Below are positions 8,590-17,467 of a stretch of 64,000 nt of DNA, piece after piece. Position numbers and translations under genes: made by a program. Within the stretch, counting starts at the first letter, position 1. Every line of letters starts with the position of its first letter. The notes below the pieces were generated by a model, which worked only from the letters and a program-made list of their open reading frames with translations, was not told the DNA's origin and searched no databases. Origin of the DNA: Cohnella sp. AR92 (GTDB taxonomy: Bacteria > Bacillota > Bacilli > Paenibacillales > Paenibacillaceae); assembly GCF_003990975.1 (NCBI RefSeq), contig NZ_RZJR01000002.1, positions 469,550-533,549 on the forward strand, given 5' to 3'.

Positions 8590-9635
8590 CCCGGCACCCT
8601 CTCTCTCAGCTTTTGCTCCGAATATTCATGGACGAATTGCGTCAGCTCTCTCAGCTTCTCCAGCGAGGCCTCGGGGAACAGTCCATGGCCCAGGTTGAAA
8701 ATATACCCGGGTTCCTTGATGCCTTCATCGATCAAACGAGCGGCATGCTCATGAATGACGTTCTGCGGCGCGGTCAGCACGTACGGATCCAGGTTGCCCT
8801 GCACCGCGAATTTGCCGCCAAGGCGGCGACGGCCTTCGGCGATCGGCACGCGCCAGTCGAGTCCGACCACGTCGGTCCGCAGCTCGGTCAGATAAGGCAG
8901 CAGCTCGCCGGAGCTGACGCCCGGGAAGTAGATCTTCGGAACGTTCACGTCCGCCAGCTTCTCGAAGATGGCCTTCACGTGAGGCAGCACGAACTGCGCG
9001 AAGTCGTGCGGGGCCAGCGAGCCGACCCAGCTGTCGAACAGCTGCACCGCTTGCGCCCCGTTCTCAATCTGCGCGCGCAAATAAGAAGCCGCCATGTCGG
9101 ACAGCTTGCTCATCAAGCGATGCCACACTTCCGGCTCCGAATACATCATCGTCTTCGTGCGTATGTAAGACTTCGACGGGCGTCCTTCAATAATATAGCT
9201 CGCGAGCGTAAACGGCGCTCCTCCGAAGGTGATGAGCGGAACTTTCAGCTCTCGGCGAAGGATTCGGATTGTCTCCATCACGTGAAGCAGGTCGCCATCG
9301 ACATCGATCGGACGGAGTTTCTCGACGTCGGCAGCCGTTCGTACGGGATTGTGGATCACCGGACCGACATCCTTCACGATGTCGAAGTCGATGCCGATCG
9401 AAGCGACCGGGTTCATAATATCGGAATACAAAATAGCGGCGTCTACCCCTAGCTTGTTCACCGGCATGATCGTAACTTCCGCTGCCAGCTCGGGCTGACG
9501 GCAAATCTCTAGCAAGGAATAGTTCTCTTTGATCTTGCGGTAATCGGGGTCGTACCTTCCGGCTTGGCGCATGTACCATACCGGTACCCGGTCTACGGGC
9601 TCCCCTCGGCACGCGCTCAAGAAGCGGTCGTTCAT
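8586..9635 (-). CDS. hemE: Uroporphyrinogen decarboxylase HemE
   Basis: Converts uroporphyrinogen III to coproporphyrinogen III by removing four carboxyl groups. The 349 residues match the family. The signature PVWYMRQAGRYDPDYR lies near residue 20, and other conserved blocks are YSDIMNPVASIGIDF, FGGAPFTLASYIIEG, QLFDSWVGSL and the C-terminal FNLGHGLFPEA. It is the first gene of hemEHY and should carry the operon promoter in 9636-9770, which is shared with the divergent transporter gene. The ribosome site is AAAGGGGACC. Confidence 0.97.
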   Translation of the reverse strand: MNDRFLSACRGEPVDRVPVWYMRQAGRYDPDYRKIKENYSLLEICRQPELAAEVTIMPVNKLGVDAAILYSDIMNPVASIGIDFDIVKDVGPVIHNPVRTAADVEKLRPIDVDGDLLHVMETIRILRRELKVPLITFGGAPFTLASYIIEGRPSKSYIRTKTMMYSEPEVWHRLMSKLSDMAASYLRAQIENGAQAVQLFDSWVGSLAPHDFAQFVLPHVKAIFEKLADVNVPKIYFPGVSSGELLPYLTELRTDVVGLDWRVPIAEGRRRLGGKFAVQGNLDPYVLTAPQNVIHEHAARLIDEGIKEPGYIFNLGHGLFPEASLEKLRELTQFVHEYSEQKLRERVPG

Positions 9636-9730
9636 CCTATTCGGTCCCCTTTTTCAAAGATGGAATGGGTTACATTGTCTCCATTATGCCCCTTTTGAGG
9701 GGTGGTCACAACCTTTCGCCGTCCTGCGTG

Positions 9731-9750
9731 TATGACAAAAATATGACAAA
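9731..9750. repeat. Short direct repeat in the hemE/MFS divergent promoter region
   Basis: TATGACAAA occurs at 9731-9739 and again at 9742-9750, an 11-bp period that would place both copies on one face of the helix. It could be a regulator site for hemE or the transporter gene. No regulator can be named from sequence alone. Confidence 0.4.
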
Positions 9751-9827
9751 GAACGTCCAAACCTTCTAAAATGGTCTATACTATACTGGTCGTTGAAATT
9801 ATCTTACCAGTAAGAGAAGGTGCCTGC

Positions 9828-11051
9828 ATGCAGCGTTGGAAAGTCAACCTCTGGGTTCTATGGCTAGGCTGCTTCCTGGTCTCTGCCGGCATGACCATGA
9901 TCACTCCCTTCCTCTCCCTGTACCTTCAGGAAGACCTCGGCCTGCAAGGGCAGCACGAGATCGGAGTATGGGCCGGCTTCATATTCGCTTCGAACTTTAT
10001 CACTTCGTTCTTCTTCCAGCCGATCTGGGGCAAGCTGTCGGACCGTTACGGGCGGAAAATGATGCTGCTGCGTTCCGGCTTCGGGATGGCGATCGTCATG
10101 GCTCTGATGGGATTCGCGACGGCTCCGTGGCAATTGCTTCTCCTGCGGATGCTGAACGGCGTCATCTCCGGCTACATCCCGGCGGCCGTCTCTCTGGTTT
10201 CGGCGTCGACGCCGAAGAAGAAGATGGGCTTCGCCCTGGGAACCGTCCAATCCGGCTCGATCGCGGGTACAATTCTCGGACCGCTGATCGGCGGCCTTAT
10301 GGCGGATCACTTCGGATTCCGCCCGATCTTCTACATAACCGGCGGCCTGCTGTTCCTGGCTTCGGTTCTGTCCTGGATCATGGTGAAGGAGAAGTTCGAC
10401 AAGCAAGCCGCGGCGCTTGCTCCGAGAACGAGCATGATGGGCAATCTCCGGAAGCTGCTCCGAATCCGGCAGCTGCCCGCGCTCTTCTCCATCACGTTCC
10501 TGATTCAGTTCGCGATGCTCAGCCCGATGACGCTTATCCCGCTCTACATCGGCAACCTGAGCGGTCCGACAGACGACATCGCCTTCTGGGCCGGCTTCGT
10601 CAGCGCGGCGACCGGCCTGTCGAACATGATCGCCGCGCCGCTGCTCGGCAAGCTGAGCGACCGGATCGGCTCCTTCTGGATTCTCGTCATCTGCCTGGTC
10701 GGAGCCGGGCTCATGTTCATTCCCCAGTCGTTCGCCGGCTCGGTGCCGGAGCTGCTCGTCTACCGGTTCCTGCTCGGCTGCTTCATCGGCGGCCTGACGC
10801 CTACCGTCAACTCGCTTATCCGGCGCTACACCCCGGATAACAGCGTGAGCCAAGCATTCGGCTTCAACAGCAGCTCGCTCGCGCTCGGGAATATGGTCGG
10901 CCCGATCACGGGCGGAGCGCTCTCCGGCCCGATCGGCATCGAGGGCATCTTCCTCGTCTCGGCGGCCAGCCTGCTTCTTACGTCCGTATGGGCTTATATC
11001 TCCCTGAGACGGGCAGGCGTAGCACCCGCGCATCCTACCGGTTCTAAGTAA
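9828..11051 (+). CDS. MFS multidrug-type efflux transporter
   Basis: Twelve-helix proton-driven exporter of the major facilitator superfamily, closest by feel to the MdtG/YfmO-like drug exporters. From ATG 9828 (behind AGAAGGTG) it has 407 residues. Motif A is present in the first half (GKLSDRYGRKMMLL) with a decayed copy in the second half (GKLSDRIGSFWIL). The helix-5 region GTVQSGSIAGTILGPLIGG fits the antiporter motif C. The annotated frame can be extended upstream to 9771 but no ribosome site supports that. It stands alone, divergent from hemE and convergent with the methyltransferase gene. The substrate is unknown. Confidence 0.85.
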   Translation: MQRWKVNLWVLWLGCFLVSAGMTMITPFLSLYLQEDLGLQGQHEIGVWAGFIFASNFITSFFFQPIWGKLSDRYGRKMMLLRSGFGMAIVMALMGFATAPWQLLLLRMLNGVISGYIPAAVSLVSASTPKKKMGFALGTVQSGSIAGTILGPLIGGLMADHFGFRPIFYITGGLLFLASVLSWIMVKEKFDKQAAALAPRTSMMGNLRKLLRIRQLPALFSITFLIQFAMLSPMTLIPLYIGNLSGPTDDIAFWAGFVSAATGLSNMIAAPLLGKLSDRIGSFWILVICLVGAGLMFIPQSFAGSVPELLVYRFLLGCFIGGLTPTVNSLIRRYTPDNSVSQAFGFNSSSLALGNMVGPITGGALSGPIGIEGIFLVSAASLLLTSVWAYISLRRAGVAPAHPTGSK

Positions 11052-11094
11052 ACGCCCATCATCGAAATCTAGCCGAACGAGCCGGACTCCTTCC

Positions 11095-11760
11095 TTAGGC
11101 GTTCGGCTCGTTGACCATGGCCAGCAGCAGGCCGTCATACGAAGGCAAGTGGACCGACGTCAAGCGCGGGTCGCGGGCGACGCTCCGGTTGAACTCGCGG
11201 ATCGCGAGCACGGACGGGCCTTGCTTGTTCGGGTCGAGCGTGCGTCCGCGCAGCAGCGTGTTGTCCGCGGCGACGATCGCTCGCGGATTCGCCAGCCGGA
11301 TCGCGAATTCCAGATAGACCGGATAGTTCTCCTTATCCGCGTCGATGAAGAAGAAGTCGAACCGGCGTCCCTCCGCTTCGAGCCTGGCAAGGCTGTCCGC
11401 CGCCGCGCCGACGAGCATCTCGCTGCGGTCTCCGAAGCCAGCCTCCTTTAAATTAGCGGAAGCCAGCTCCGCGAACTCGGGCTTCAGCTCCAGCGAGGTC
11501 AAACGGCCTTCGCCGGGCGGCAGCCCGCGGGCCAAGCATACGCCGCTGTAGCCGCCAAGCGCCCCGACCTCGAGCAGGCTCCGCGCGCCCGTCGCGCGTA
11601 CGAGCAGCGTCAGCAGCCGGCCGTAGCCCGGCTCGACGGAGATCTCCGGCATGCCGCGCTCGCGAATCGAACGTTCGATCTTCTCCAGCTCCGCGTCGCT
11701 CTCATATAAGGAATCGAAATAACTCTCCGGGGTCGTCTCGCGATGAATCTCCTTGCTCAT
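11095..11760 (-). CDS. Class I SAM-dependent O-methyltransferase
   Basis: Soluble methyltransferase of the caffeoyl-CoA O-methyltransferase-like family (Methyltransf_3), which transfers methyl groups to hydroxyls, often catechols. From ATG 11760 (behind AAGGAGAGGAAGAG) it has 221 residues, normal for the family. The SAM-binding motif I is LLEVGALGGYSG at about residue 58, and the metal/active-site block FFFIDADKENYP fits the divalent-metal-dependent subgroup. The upstream extension to 11859 lacks a ribosome site. It is divergent from the LtaS-like gene and probably monocistronic. The physiological substrate cannot be told; bacterial members include the tRNA enzyme TrmR. Confidence 0.85.
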   Translation of the reverse strand: MSKEIHRETTPESYFDSLYESDAELEKIERSIRERGMPEISVEPGYGRLLTLLVRATGARSLLEVGALGGYSGVCLARGLPPGEGRLTSLELKPEFAELASANLKEAGFGDRSEMLVGAAADSLARLEAEGRRFDFFFIDADKENYPVYLEFAIRLANPRAIVAADNTLLRGRTLDPNKQGPSVLAIREFNRSVARDPRLTSVHLPSYDGLLLAMVNEPNA

Positions 11761-12004
11761 AACCACTCTTCCTCTCCTTGCCGCGGTCAGCGCCGCAGGA
11801 CTCTTCTTCCATTGTAATCGATCTCTCGGCACAATCGCGAGAAACCTTCGTTCTCCCATGCAACTCCATGGGGTTTCCTGTCGTCTTTGTTTGAAAGAAC
11901 GCCTTATTCGAAGTATACTAATTGGAGTTTTGTTTGTGATTCGTTAACAAATACCCGGATTGGGCAAAGCCAACGATGACGGGTCGAAAGGAAGCGTATT
12001 TTCC

Positions 12005-14011
12005 ATGATGTCTACGCTGCAGACCGCAGCTCGAAGAGGGGTTCGGCTGTCCTGGGAAGGCATTCGCCTCTGGCCTTACTGGGGAGCGATGCTGCTGATC
12101 GCGTCCATGGCTTACAAGTTGAATTGGCTGGACCGTCAATTCGACGTCGGCGCGATGAACCACTGGAAGCGTACCGTTAACGTCGGCGCGATGGTGATCG
12201 CCACCTTCTGGACCGTATGGCTGGGCAGGCGGGCAAGGGCGATTGCTCTTACCGTTCTGGATCTTCTCTTATCCTTTATCATGTTCGCGGACCTGATCTA
12301 TTTTCGTACCTTCAAAGACTTCATCTCGGTTCCCGTGCTGTTCCAGGCCGGCCAGGTCGGCGAGCTTGGCGACAGCATCAAGGACCTGATCAAGCCCGGG
12401 GATTGGATTCTCTTCGCGGATCTTCCCGTCGCCATCCTGCTTACCGCCCTCGTGTTCTGGCTTGTTCGGCGTTCGAGAAGGCAGCAGGTGCCGGGAATGT
12501 CCTTGCCGAAGCCGCCGATCTACGCGCGGAAGGCGCTATGGGCGCGTCTCGCCTTGGGACTCGTTCTTCTCTTCGCCGGGATCTACATGATCGCGAATCC
12601 GGTCAACGAACAGAAGAACGGATGGGCCCGGGGACTGTTCACCGGCAACTGGTGGAACATTCCGATCTATAACGTAACCGGGCTGTTCGGCTTCCACGGC
12701 TATGACGCCTATCGGTACGCCAAGGAGCATTGGGTCGGCAACGGACCGTCGGGAGCCGAGATCGAAGAAGCCGCCGGCTGGTTCAAGGATCGGGAGGCGC
12801 TGCAGAAGAGCGGCGAAACCGAGCCGATGTTCGGGGCTTACAAAGGGAAGAACGTGCTCGTCATCCAAGCGGAGGCGTTCCAGTCGTTCGTGATCGGGCA
12901 ATCCGTCAACGGAGCCGAGATCACGCCGAACCTGAACAAGCTTCTCGGCCAGAGCTTGTACTTCCCTAACTTCTATCATATGACGGCCCAGGGACGAACG
13001 TCGGATGCGGATTTTCTGACGAGCTGCTCGCTCCATCCGATGACCTCCGGTTCGGTGTTCAGCCGCTTCGCCGATCATGAATTCGGATGCATTCCGCAGA
13101 TCCTGAACGAAGAAGGCTACGACACGACCGTCCATCACGCCTACGACGGCAGCTTCTGGAACCGCACGAACATGTACCGCGGGATGGAATACCAGGAGTT
13201 CTACACCATCAACGAATACGAGAACGACGAGCCGCTCGGCTGGTCGCTCGGAGACAAGTCGTTCTTGCGGCAGACGATCGACCAGCTCAAGGAGAGAGGG
13301 AACAAGCCTTTCTATTCTCTCGCGATCACGATCTCCGGCCACCATCCGTTTAACCTGTCCTCCTCGGCCGTCGATTTCGATTCCGGGGAGTTCAAAGGGA
13401 CGACGTTCGGCGATTACCTGGAGGACATCCACTACGTGGACGAAGCGATCGGAGAGCTCGTGGGCAAGATGAAGGAAGAAGGCCTGTGGGACAACACGAT
13501 TCTGATGTTCTACGGGGATCATGACAATTCCCTGTACGACATGGACGTCTACGAGAAGTTCTACGGACGGAAGCTGTCGGACCAAGAGAAAGACGCGATC
13601 GTTCGCAAGGTGCCGTTCTTCATCCACTTCCCGAACGACGAGAACGCTGGCGTCAACGAGAAAGCCGTCGGCCAGATCGATACGACGCCGACGATCCTGC
13701 AGCTTCTCGGAATCTCGACGGAAGGCCATCCGCTCATGGGCGTCAGCATGGTATCGGCCGCCGAGAGCTCGATCGTCTTCCGGAACGGCGGCTTCACTAC
13801 CGGCAGCCTCTACTACATTCCTTCCGGCGACGGAGTGACGGAGAACGGCTCCTGCTATGCGATGCCGGACGGGACGAAGACCGACATCGCGCTCTGCAAG
13901 CCGGGAGCCGAAGCGGCGAAGACCGAATTGCACGTGTCCGACCTCGTCGTCGAACACGACCTGATTCCGAAGATTCGCGAGATCGAGCAAGCAGAAGATC
14001 CGGAGCCATAA
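12005..14011 (+). CDS. LtaS-family phosphoglycerol transferase (sulfatase fold)
   Basis: Membrane enzyme with an extracellular sulfatase-like domain, of the family that polymerises or transfers glycerol phosphate from phosphatidylglycerol (lipoteichoic acid synthase and relatives). From ATG 12005 it has 668 residues. Five N-terminal membrane helices lie within about residues 20-200, followed by the catalytic domain. Active-site features are visible: E290 in VIQAEAFQ, the nucleophile T332 in GRTSDADF, and D505/H506 in FYGDHDN. Length and order agree with LtaS/YfnI/YqgS. Directly downstream are an MBOAT acyltransferase and an SGNH-type protein, so the product may be a polymer that is then acylated. 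Firmicutes often have several paralogues, so main LTA synthase versus accessory primase cannot be decided here. Confidence 0.9.
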   Translation: MMSTLQTAARRGVRLSWEGIRLWPYWGAMLLIASMAYKLNWLDRQFDVGAMNHWKRTVNVGAMVIATFWTVWLGRRARAIALTVLDLLLSFIMFADLIYFRTFKDFISVPVLFQAGQVGELGDSIKDLIKPGDWILFADLPVAILLTALVFWLVRRSRRQQVPGMSLPKPPIYARKALWARLALGLVLLFAGIYMIANPVNEQKNGWARGLFTGNWWNIPIYNVTGLFGFHGYDAYRYAKEHWVGNGPSGAEIEEAAGWFKDREALQKSGETEPMFGAYKGKNVLVIQAEAFQSFVIGQSVNGAEITPNLNKLLGQSLYFPNFYHMTAQGRTSDADFLTSCSLHPMTSGSVFSRFADHEFGCIPQILNEEGYDTTVHHAYDGSFWNRTNMYRGMEYQEFYTINEYENDEPLGWSLGDKSFLRQTIDQLKERGNKPFYSLAITISGHHPFNLSSSAVDFDSGEFKGTTFGDYLEDIHYVDEAIGELVGKMKEEGLWDNTILMFYGDHDNSLYDMDVYEKFYGRKLSDQEKDAIVRKVPFFIHFPNDENAGVNEKAVGQIDTTPTILQLLGISTEGHPLMGVSMVSAAESSIVFRNGGFTTGSLYYIPSGDGVTENGSCYAMPDGTKTDIALCKPGAEAAKTELHVSDLVVEHDLIPKIREIEQAEDPEP

Positions 14012-14022
14012 GCCATCGCTTG

Positions 14023-14064
14023 GCGGCGTCGCAAGCCTTCCCGCTTCGACGCCGCTTTGCTTTG
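14023..14064 (+). terminator. Probable terminator after the LtaS-like gene
   Basis: Arms GCGGCGTCG (14023-14031) and CGACGCCGC (14047-14055) form a 9-bp GC stem with a 15-base loop, followed by TTTGCTTTG. It separates the LtaS-like gene from the MBOAT gene, implying a separate promoter for the latter in 14065-14240. Confidence 0.55.
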
Positions 14065-14240
14065 CTGCCGGACCGCCGCTCGCCTTCTCCCAACTTCGGG
14101 GCTACATATTCCGTCTATTTTTAGGACAACTTAAGGGGACTTTAGGGATAGAGTGCAAATTTTGTATTTTAATCTCGCTTAAAGTCGAAGATAATAGTTT
14201 TTAGAGCAGCAAAACCATCGAAGGAAGAAAGAGGGACGTC

Positions 14241-15629
14241 ATGCTATTTAATTCCTACCCATTCATCTTCTTGTTCCTGCCCGTTACGTTGATCGTCTAT
14301 TTCGTCCTGAACCGGCTTCGCTGGACCGTCGCGGCCAAGACCTCGCTGGCCCTGGCTTCCTTGTTCTTCTACGGCTATTGGAACGTCAAATACTTGCCGC
14401 TTATGCTCGGTTCCATCGTTTTCAACTACTTTATCGGATGGTGGCTGTCCAAGTGGGCCGACCGCAGCGCCGGCAAGCGCCGGGCGGTGCTCATCTTCGG
14501 GCTTGTCGTCGACCTTGGCCTTCTCGGTTATTACAAGTACGCGAACTTCTTCCTGGAGAACATCGACAAGCTGACCGGCCATAGCTACTCGGCGCTGCAG
14601 ATCATTCTTCCGCTCGGGATCAGCTTCTTCACCTTTACGCAGATCGCCTTCCTCGTCGACGCCTTCAAGGGCAAAGCGAAGGAATTCAATTTTATCAGCT
14701 ATACGCTGTTCGTCACCTTCTTCCCTCACCTGATCGCGGGCCCGATCCTGCACCATGGCGAGATGATGCCGCAATTCGACCGCAAGCGCAATAAGATATG
14801 GAACTGGACCAACGTCGCGAAGGGCGTCTATATTTTCTGCATCGGCTTGTTCAAGAAGGTCGTTATCGCCGATACCTTCGCCCTGTACGCCAATGACGGC
14901 TTCGCCAAGGCTTCCTCCTTCACCGAATCCTGGGTAGCCTCGCTGTCCTATACGTTCCAGCTGTACTTCGACTTCAGCGGCTACACGGACATGGCGATCG
15001 GCATCGCGCTGCTGTTCAACATCCGCTTGCCGCAGAACTTCAACTCGCCGTATAAGGCGCTCAGCATCACCGACTTCTGGAGACGCTGGCACATGACGCT
15101 CAGCCGTTGGCTGCGCGACTACATCTATATCCCGCTCGGAGGCAACCGCAAAGGCTTCGCCAGAGCGAACGTCAACACGATCATCACGTTCCTGCTCGGC
15201 GGCCTGTGGCACGGAGCCGGCTGGACCTTCATTCTGTGGGGAGCCATGCACGGCGTCGGACAAGCCGTTCAGCGCATCTGGTCGCGAAGAGGGCATCCGA
15301 TGCCGAAGTGGCTGGCTTGGTTCATCACGTTCATGTTCATCAATGCGACCTGGGTATTCTTCCGCGCGGAGGACTTCCATCAGGCGATGCGCATCCTGAA
15401 GGGCATGGTCGGCCTGAACGGCGTCGGAATCGATCACGTCCGCTCGCTCGCGACTCCTATTCTGCTTATCGTGATTTTCCTGCCGTTCGTCTTGTTCCTC
15501 AAGAACTCCTCGGAGAAGGAAGAATCGATGCGCCCGAGGCTTCGGATCGCTCTGTTCATCGCCGTGCTGTTCATTATCTCCCTGCTGTACCTGAACCGGA
15601 TCAGTACGTTCCTGTACTTCAATTTCTAG
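14241..15629 (+). CDS. MBOAT O-acyltransferase (AlgI/DltB/PatA type)
   Basis: Polytopic membrane protein that moves an acyl group, usually acetyl or D-alanyl, across the membrane to an extracellular polymer. The 462 residues match AlgI/PatA. Family blocks are clear: FNSYPFIFLFLPV at the start, ISFFTFTQIAFLVD, FFPHLIAGPI, QLYFDFSGYTDMAIG, TDFWRRWHMTLSRWLRDYIY and the catalytic GGLWHGAGWTF with H324. The ribosome site GAAGGAAGAAAGAGG precedes the ATG. It lies 12 bases before the SGNH-type gene, so the two are surely co-transcribed, as in algI-algJ/X and patA-patB pairs. No dltA or dltC lies nearby, so acetyl seems more likely than D-alanyl (inference). Confidence 0.93.
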   Translation: MLFNSYPFIFLFLPVTLIVYFVLNRLRWTVAAKTSLALASLFFYGYWNVKYLPLMLGSIVFNYFIGWWLSKWADRSAGKRRAVLIFGLVVDLGLLGYYKYANFFLENIDKLTGHSYSALQIILPLGISFFTFTQIAFLVDAFKGKAKEFNFISYTLFVTFFPHLIAGPILHHGEMMPQFDRKRNKIWNWTNVAKGVYIFCIGLFKKVVIADTFALYANDGFAKASSFTESWVASLSYTFQLYFDFSGYTDMAIGIALLFNIRLPQNFNSPYKALSITDFWRRWHMTLSRWLRDYIYIPLGGNRKGFARANVNTIITFLLGGLWHGAGWTFILWGAMHGVGQAVQRIWSRRGHPMPKWLAWFITFMFINATWVFFRAEDFHQAMRILKGMVGLNGVGIDHVRSLATPILLIVIFLPFVLFLKNSSEKEESMRPRLRIALFIAVLFIISLLYLNRISTFLYFNF

Positions 15630-15641
15630 AAAGGCGGTCGT

Positions 15642-17147
15642 GTGCTCATTATGACTTCGCTCTCCAACTCCGCTCCGCGTACAGGCCGCGGCTTATCGCT
15701 TAGAAAACGCTCCAAAAGGATGGTAGGCTGGTTCCTGCTCTGCGCCTTCCTCGCCGCCGGGGCGGTTGTCTCGATTACGGTCATTATCGACCCGCTCCAG
15801 TTCTACCACAAGGTTACCTGGTACACTCCGCGCTTCTCGACGGAAGAACGATACCAGAACCCGGGCCTGGCCAAGAACTGGGATTACGATACGATCGTCA
15901 TCGGCACGTCCATGACCGAGAACTTCCTGCCCTCCGTCGTCGGCAAAGAGCTCGGCGGAACCGTGATGAAGCTCTCGATGGAAGGCTCCACCGCCGACGA
16001 GCATAACAAGATGGCCAAGGTCGCCTTGGGCACCGGCAAGGTCAAGAAGATTCTCTGGGGCCTCGACTACTTCTCCTTGAAGTCCAATTCGGCCGACGAG
16101 AGCTCCAAGTTCCCGGATTACATGTACGACGACAAGCTGTGGAACGACTATCCTTATCTCTTCAACTACTCGGTGTACGAGCAATTCATCAACGACATCA
16201 AGGCGAAGAGAAAAGGCATGAAGCAGCAGAACCTGGAGTATCTGTACAACTGGAACCGCATGGTGACGTACGGCAAAGCCAAAGTGGCGAAGACGTACGC
16301 GACGGCCAACGAAGGGGAAGTATACTTCGGCCTCAACGAAGAGCCGTTGGAAGTGGTCAAAAAAAGCTTCGAGAATAATATCCTGTCGCTCGTCAAAGCT
16401 CATCCGGAGGTGGAATTCAACTTCTACTATCCGCCGTACAGCGTGCTGAGACAGGTCGTCTGGTACAACACGAACCCCGGCCGCTTCGAGAATCAGATCG
16501 AGATGCGCAAGTGGATGTACGAGCAGTTCGCCCAGTACCCGAACGTCAAGCTGTATGACTTCCAGGCCGCGGGCGAATGGACGTACGACCTCGACCTCTA
16601 CAAGGACTTGTCGCACCACAAGCAGGACGTCAACACCTGGATCGCCGAAGCGATCGGGCGAGACGATGCCGCTTACCGCGTAACGGACGCCAACATCGAC
16701 GTCTTGAACGACCGGATCGAGAAGGACGCCGAGACCGCCATCCTGAACAAGGACAACGATGTGGTCAACGTGAGCGTCTCTCTGGACGGCCAATCGCTGG
16801 TCTTCACGAACCGCGTTCTCGCCGAAGGCGATAGCGGCAACGAGCTGCTCGTGCCGGTTAAGCAAGCGGCTGCCGCCCTTGGAGCCGAGCTCAGCTGGGA
16901 TCAGCCGACCAAGACGGTGTCGCTGCGCAAGGACGGCCATGAGGTTCGGATGATCGTCGACGCGATGGTCGCCACCGTAGACGGTTCGAAGGTGGATATG
17001 GCTTATGCGCCGAAGCTAGTCGGAGGAACCGCGCTCGTGCCGGTCAGCTTCGTCTTCAAGCAGATGGGCTGGAACGTCGACGTCGCTCAGCCGGATGCGA
17101 AGACGACGGTCATCGCGATCGCTTCCTCTTCCGCTTCCGCGAAGTAA
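15642..17147 (+). CDS. SGNH/AlgX-like surface acyltransferase fused to a stalk domain
   Basis: Probable extracytoplasmic partner of the MBOAT protein, completing acyl transfer to a surface polymer. The GTG at 15642 sits four bases after AAAGGCGG; ATG at 15651 is the alternative. One membrane anchor spans about residues 27-49. An SGNH-like domain follows: block with the putative serine in IVIGTSMTENF (S90), middle block LWGLDYFSLKSN, and a late D...H block DLYKDLSHHKQDVN. Residues from about 385 to 498 form a copper-amine-oxidase N-terminal-like stalk domain (ELLVPVKQAAAALGAELSWD, then TALVPVSFVFKQMGWNV). The fusion is unusual for AlgJ/AlgX/DltD proteins; the stalk may bind the wall or polymer. 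The acyltransferase role is inferred from context and the weak SGNH pattern. Confidence 0.72.
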   Translation: MLIMTSLSNSAPRTGRGLSLRKRSKRMVGWFLLCAFLAAGAVVSITVIIDPLQFYHKVTWYTPRFSTEERYQNPGLAKNWDYDTIVIGTSMTENFLPSVVGKELGGTVMKLSMEGSTADEHNKMAKVALGTGKVKKILWGLDYFSLKSNSADESSKFPDYMYDDKLWNDYPYLFNYSVYEQFINDIKAKRKGMKQQNLEYLYNWNRMVTYGKAKVAKTYATANEGEVYFGLNEEPLEVVKKSFENNILSLVKAHPEVEFNFYYPPYSVLRQVVWYNTNPGRFENQIEMRKWMYEQFAQYPNVKLYDFQAAGEWTYDLDLYKDLSHHKQDVNTWIAEAIGRDDAAYRVTDANIDVLNDRIEKDAETAILNKDNDVVNVSVSLDGQSLVFTNRVLAEGDSGNELLVPVKQAAAALGAELSWDQPTKTVSLRKDGHEVRMIVDAMVATVDGSKVDMAYAPKLVGGTALVPVSFVFKQMGWNVDVAQPDAKTTVIAIASSSASAK

Positions 17148-17149
17148 AC

Positions 17150-17190
17150 AAAAAGGACAGTCAGGCTTTATGGCCTGACCGTCCTTTTTT
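17150..17190. terminator. Bidirectional terminator between convergent genes
   Basis: Arms AAAAAGGACAGTCAGGC and GCCTGACCGTCCTTTTTT pair almost perfectly around a short loop, with U runs in both directions. It ends the MBOAT/SGNH transcript and the convergent HesB/DUF1450 transcript. Confidence 0.92.
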
Positions 17191-17206
17191 GATGCGCGTT
17201 TTGATT

Positions 17207-17467
17207 CTATTTTTTGATATATGGTTTGATCTTCTCGAGCAGCTCGTCTTCGGTCGCGCCTTTGATATAGCGGCCGTTCACGAAGACGAAGCCTGTCCGC
17301 TTGCACGGCCCGCAATAGGATTTGCACGCGACCTTGATCTCGGTTCCCGGCGCCGCCGCTTGCAGCTTGCTCGTAAGCGACTTGATCCGAATATGCCTGC
17401 ACTGGTCGCAGATCCGGATGTCGTTCACGGCCGAGCGGGGCTTAGCCTGTTCCTCAATGCTCGCCAT
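17207..17467 (-). CDS. DUF1450-family cysteine-rich small protein
   Basis: Small soluble protein of 86 residues with paired cysteines: C20-x2-C23 in RICDQCRH, and C48, C52 and C55 in ACKSYCGPCKRTG. This suggests a thioredoxin-like [2Fe-2S] ferredoxin fold or a metal or redox site, as in the Bacillus YuzB/DUF1450 group. The function of that group is not established. The start overlaps the end of the HesB-like gene by 14 bases in another frame, so both are translated from one mRNA. Pairing of an Fe-S-biogenesis-like fold with a cysteine-rich protein hints at a shared role in Fe-S or redox handling (inference). Family assignment is moderate. Confidence 0.65.
   Translation of the reverse strand: MASIEEQAKPRSAVNDIRICDQCRHIRIKSLTSKLQAAAPGTEIKVACKSYCGPCKRTGFVFVNGRYIKGATEDELLEKIKPYIKK

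Noticed and set aside
11071..11108. Terminator from AGCCGAAC/GTTCGGCT between the MFS and methyltransferase genes
   Set aside because: Only an 8-bp stem with a 22-base loop, no U run, and one arm lies inside the methyltransferase coding sequence.
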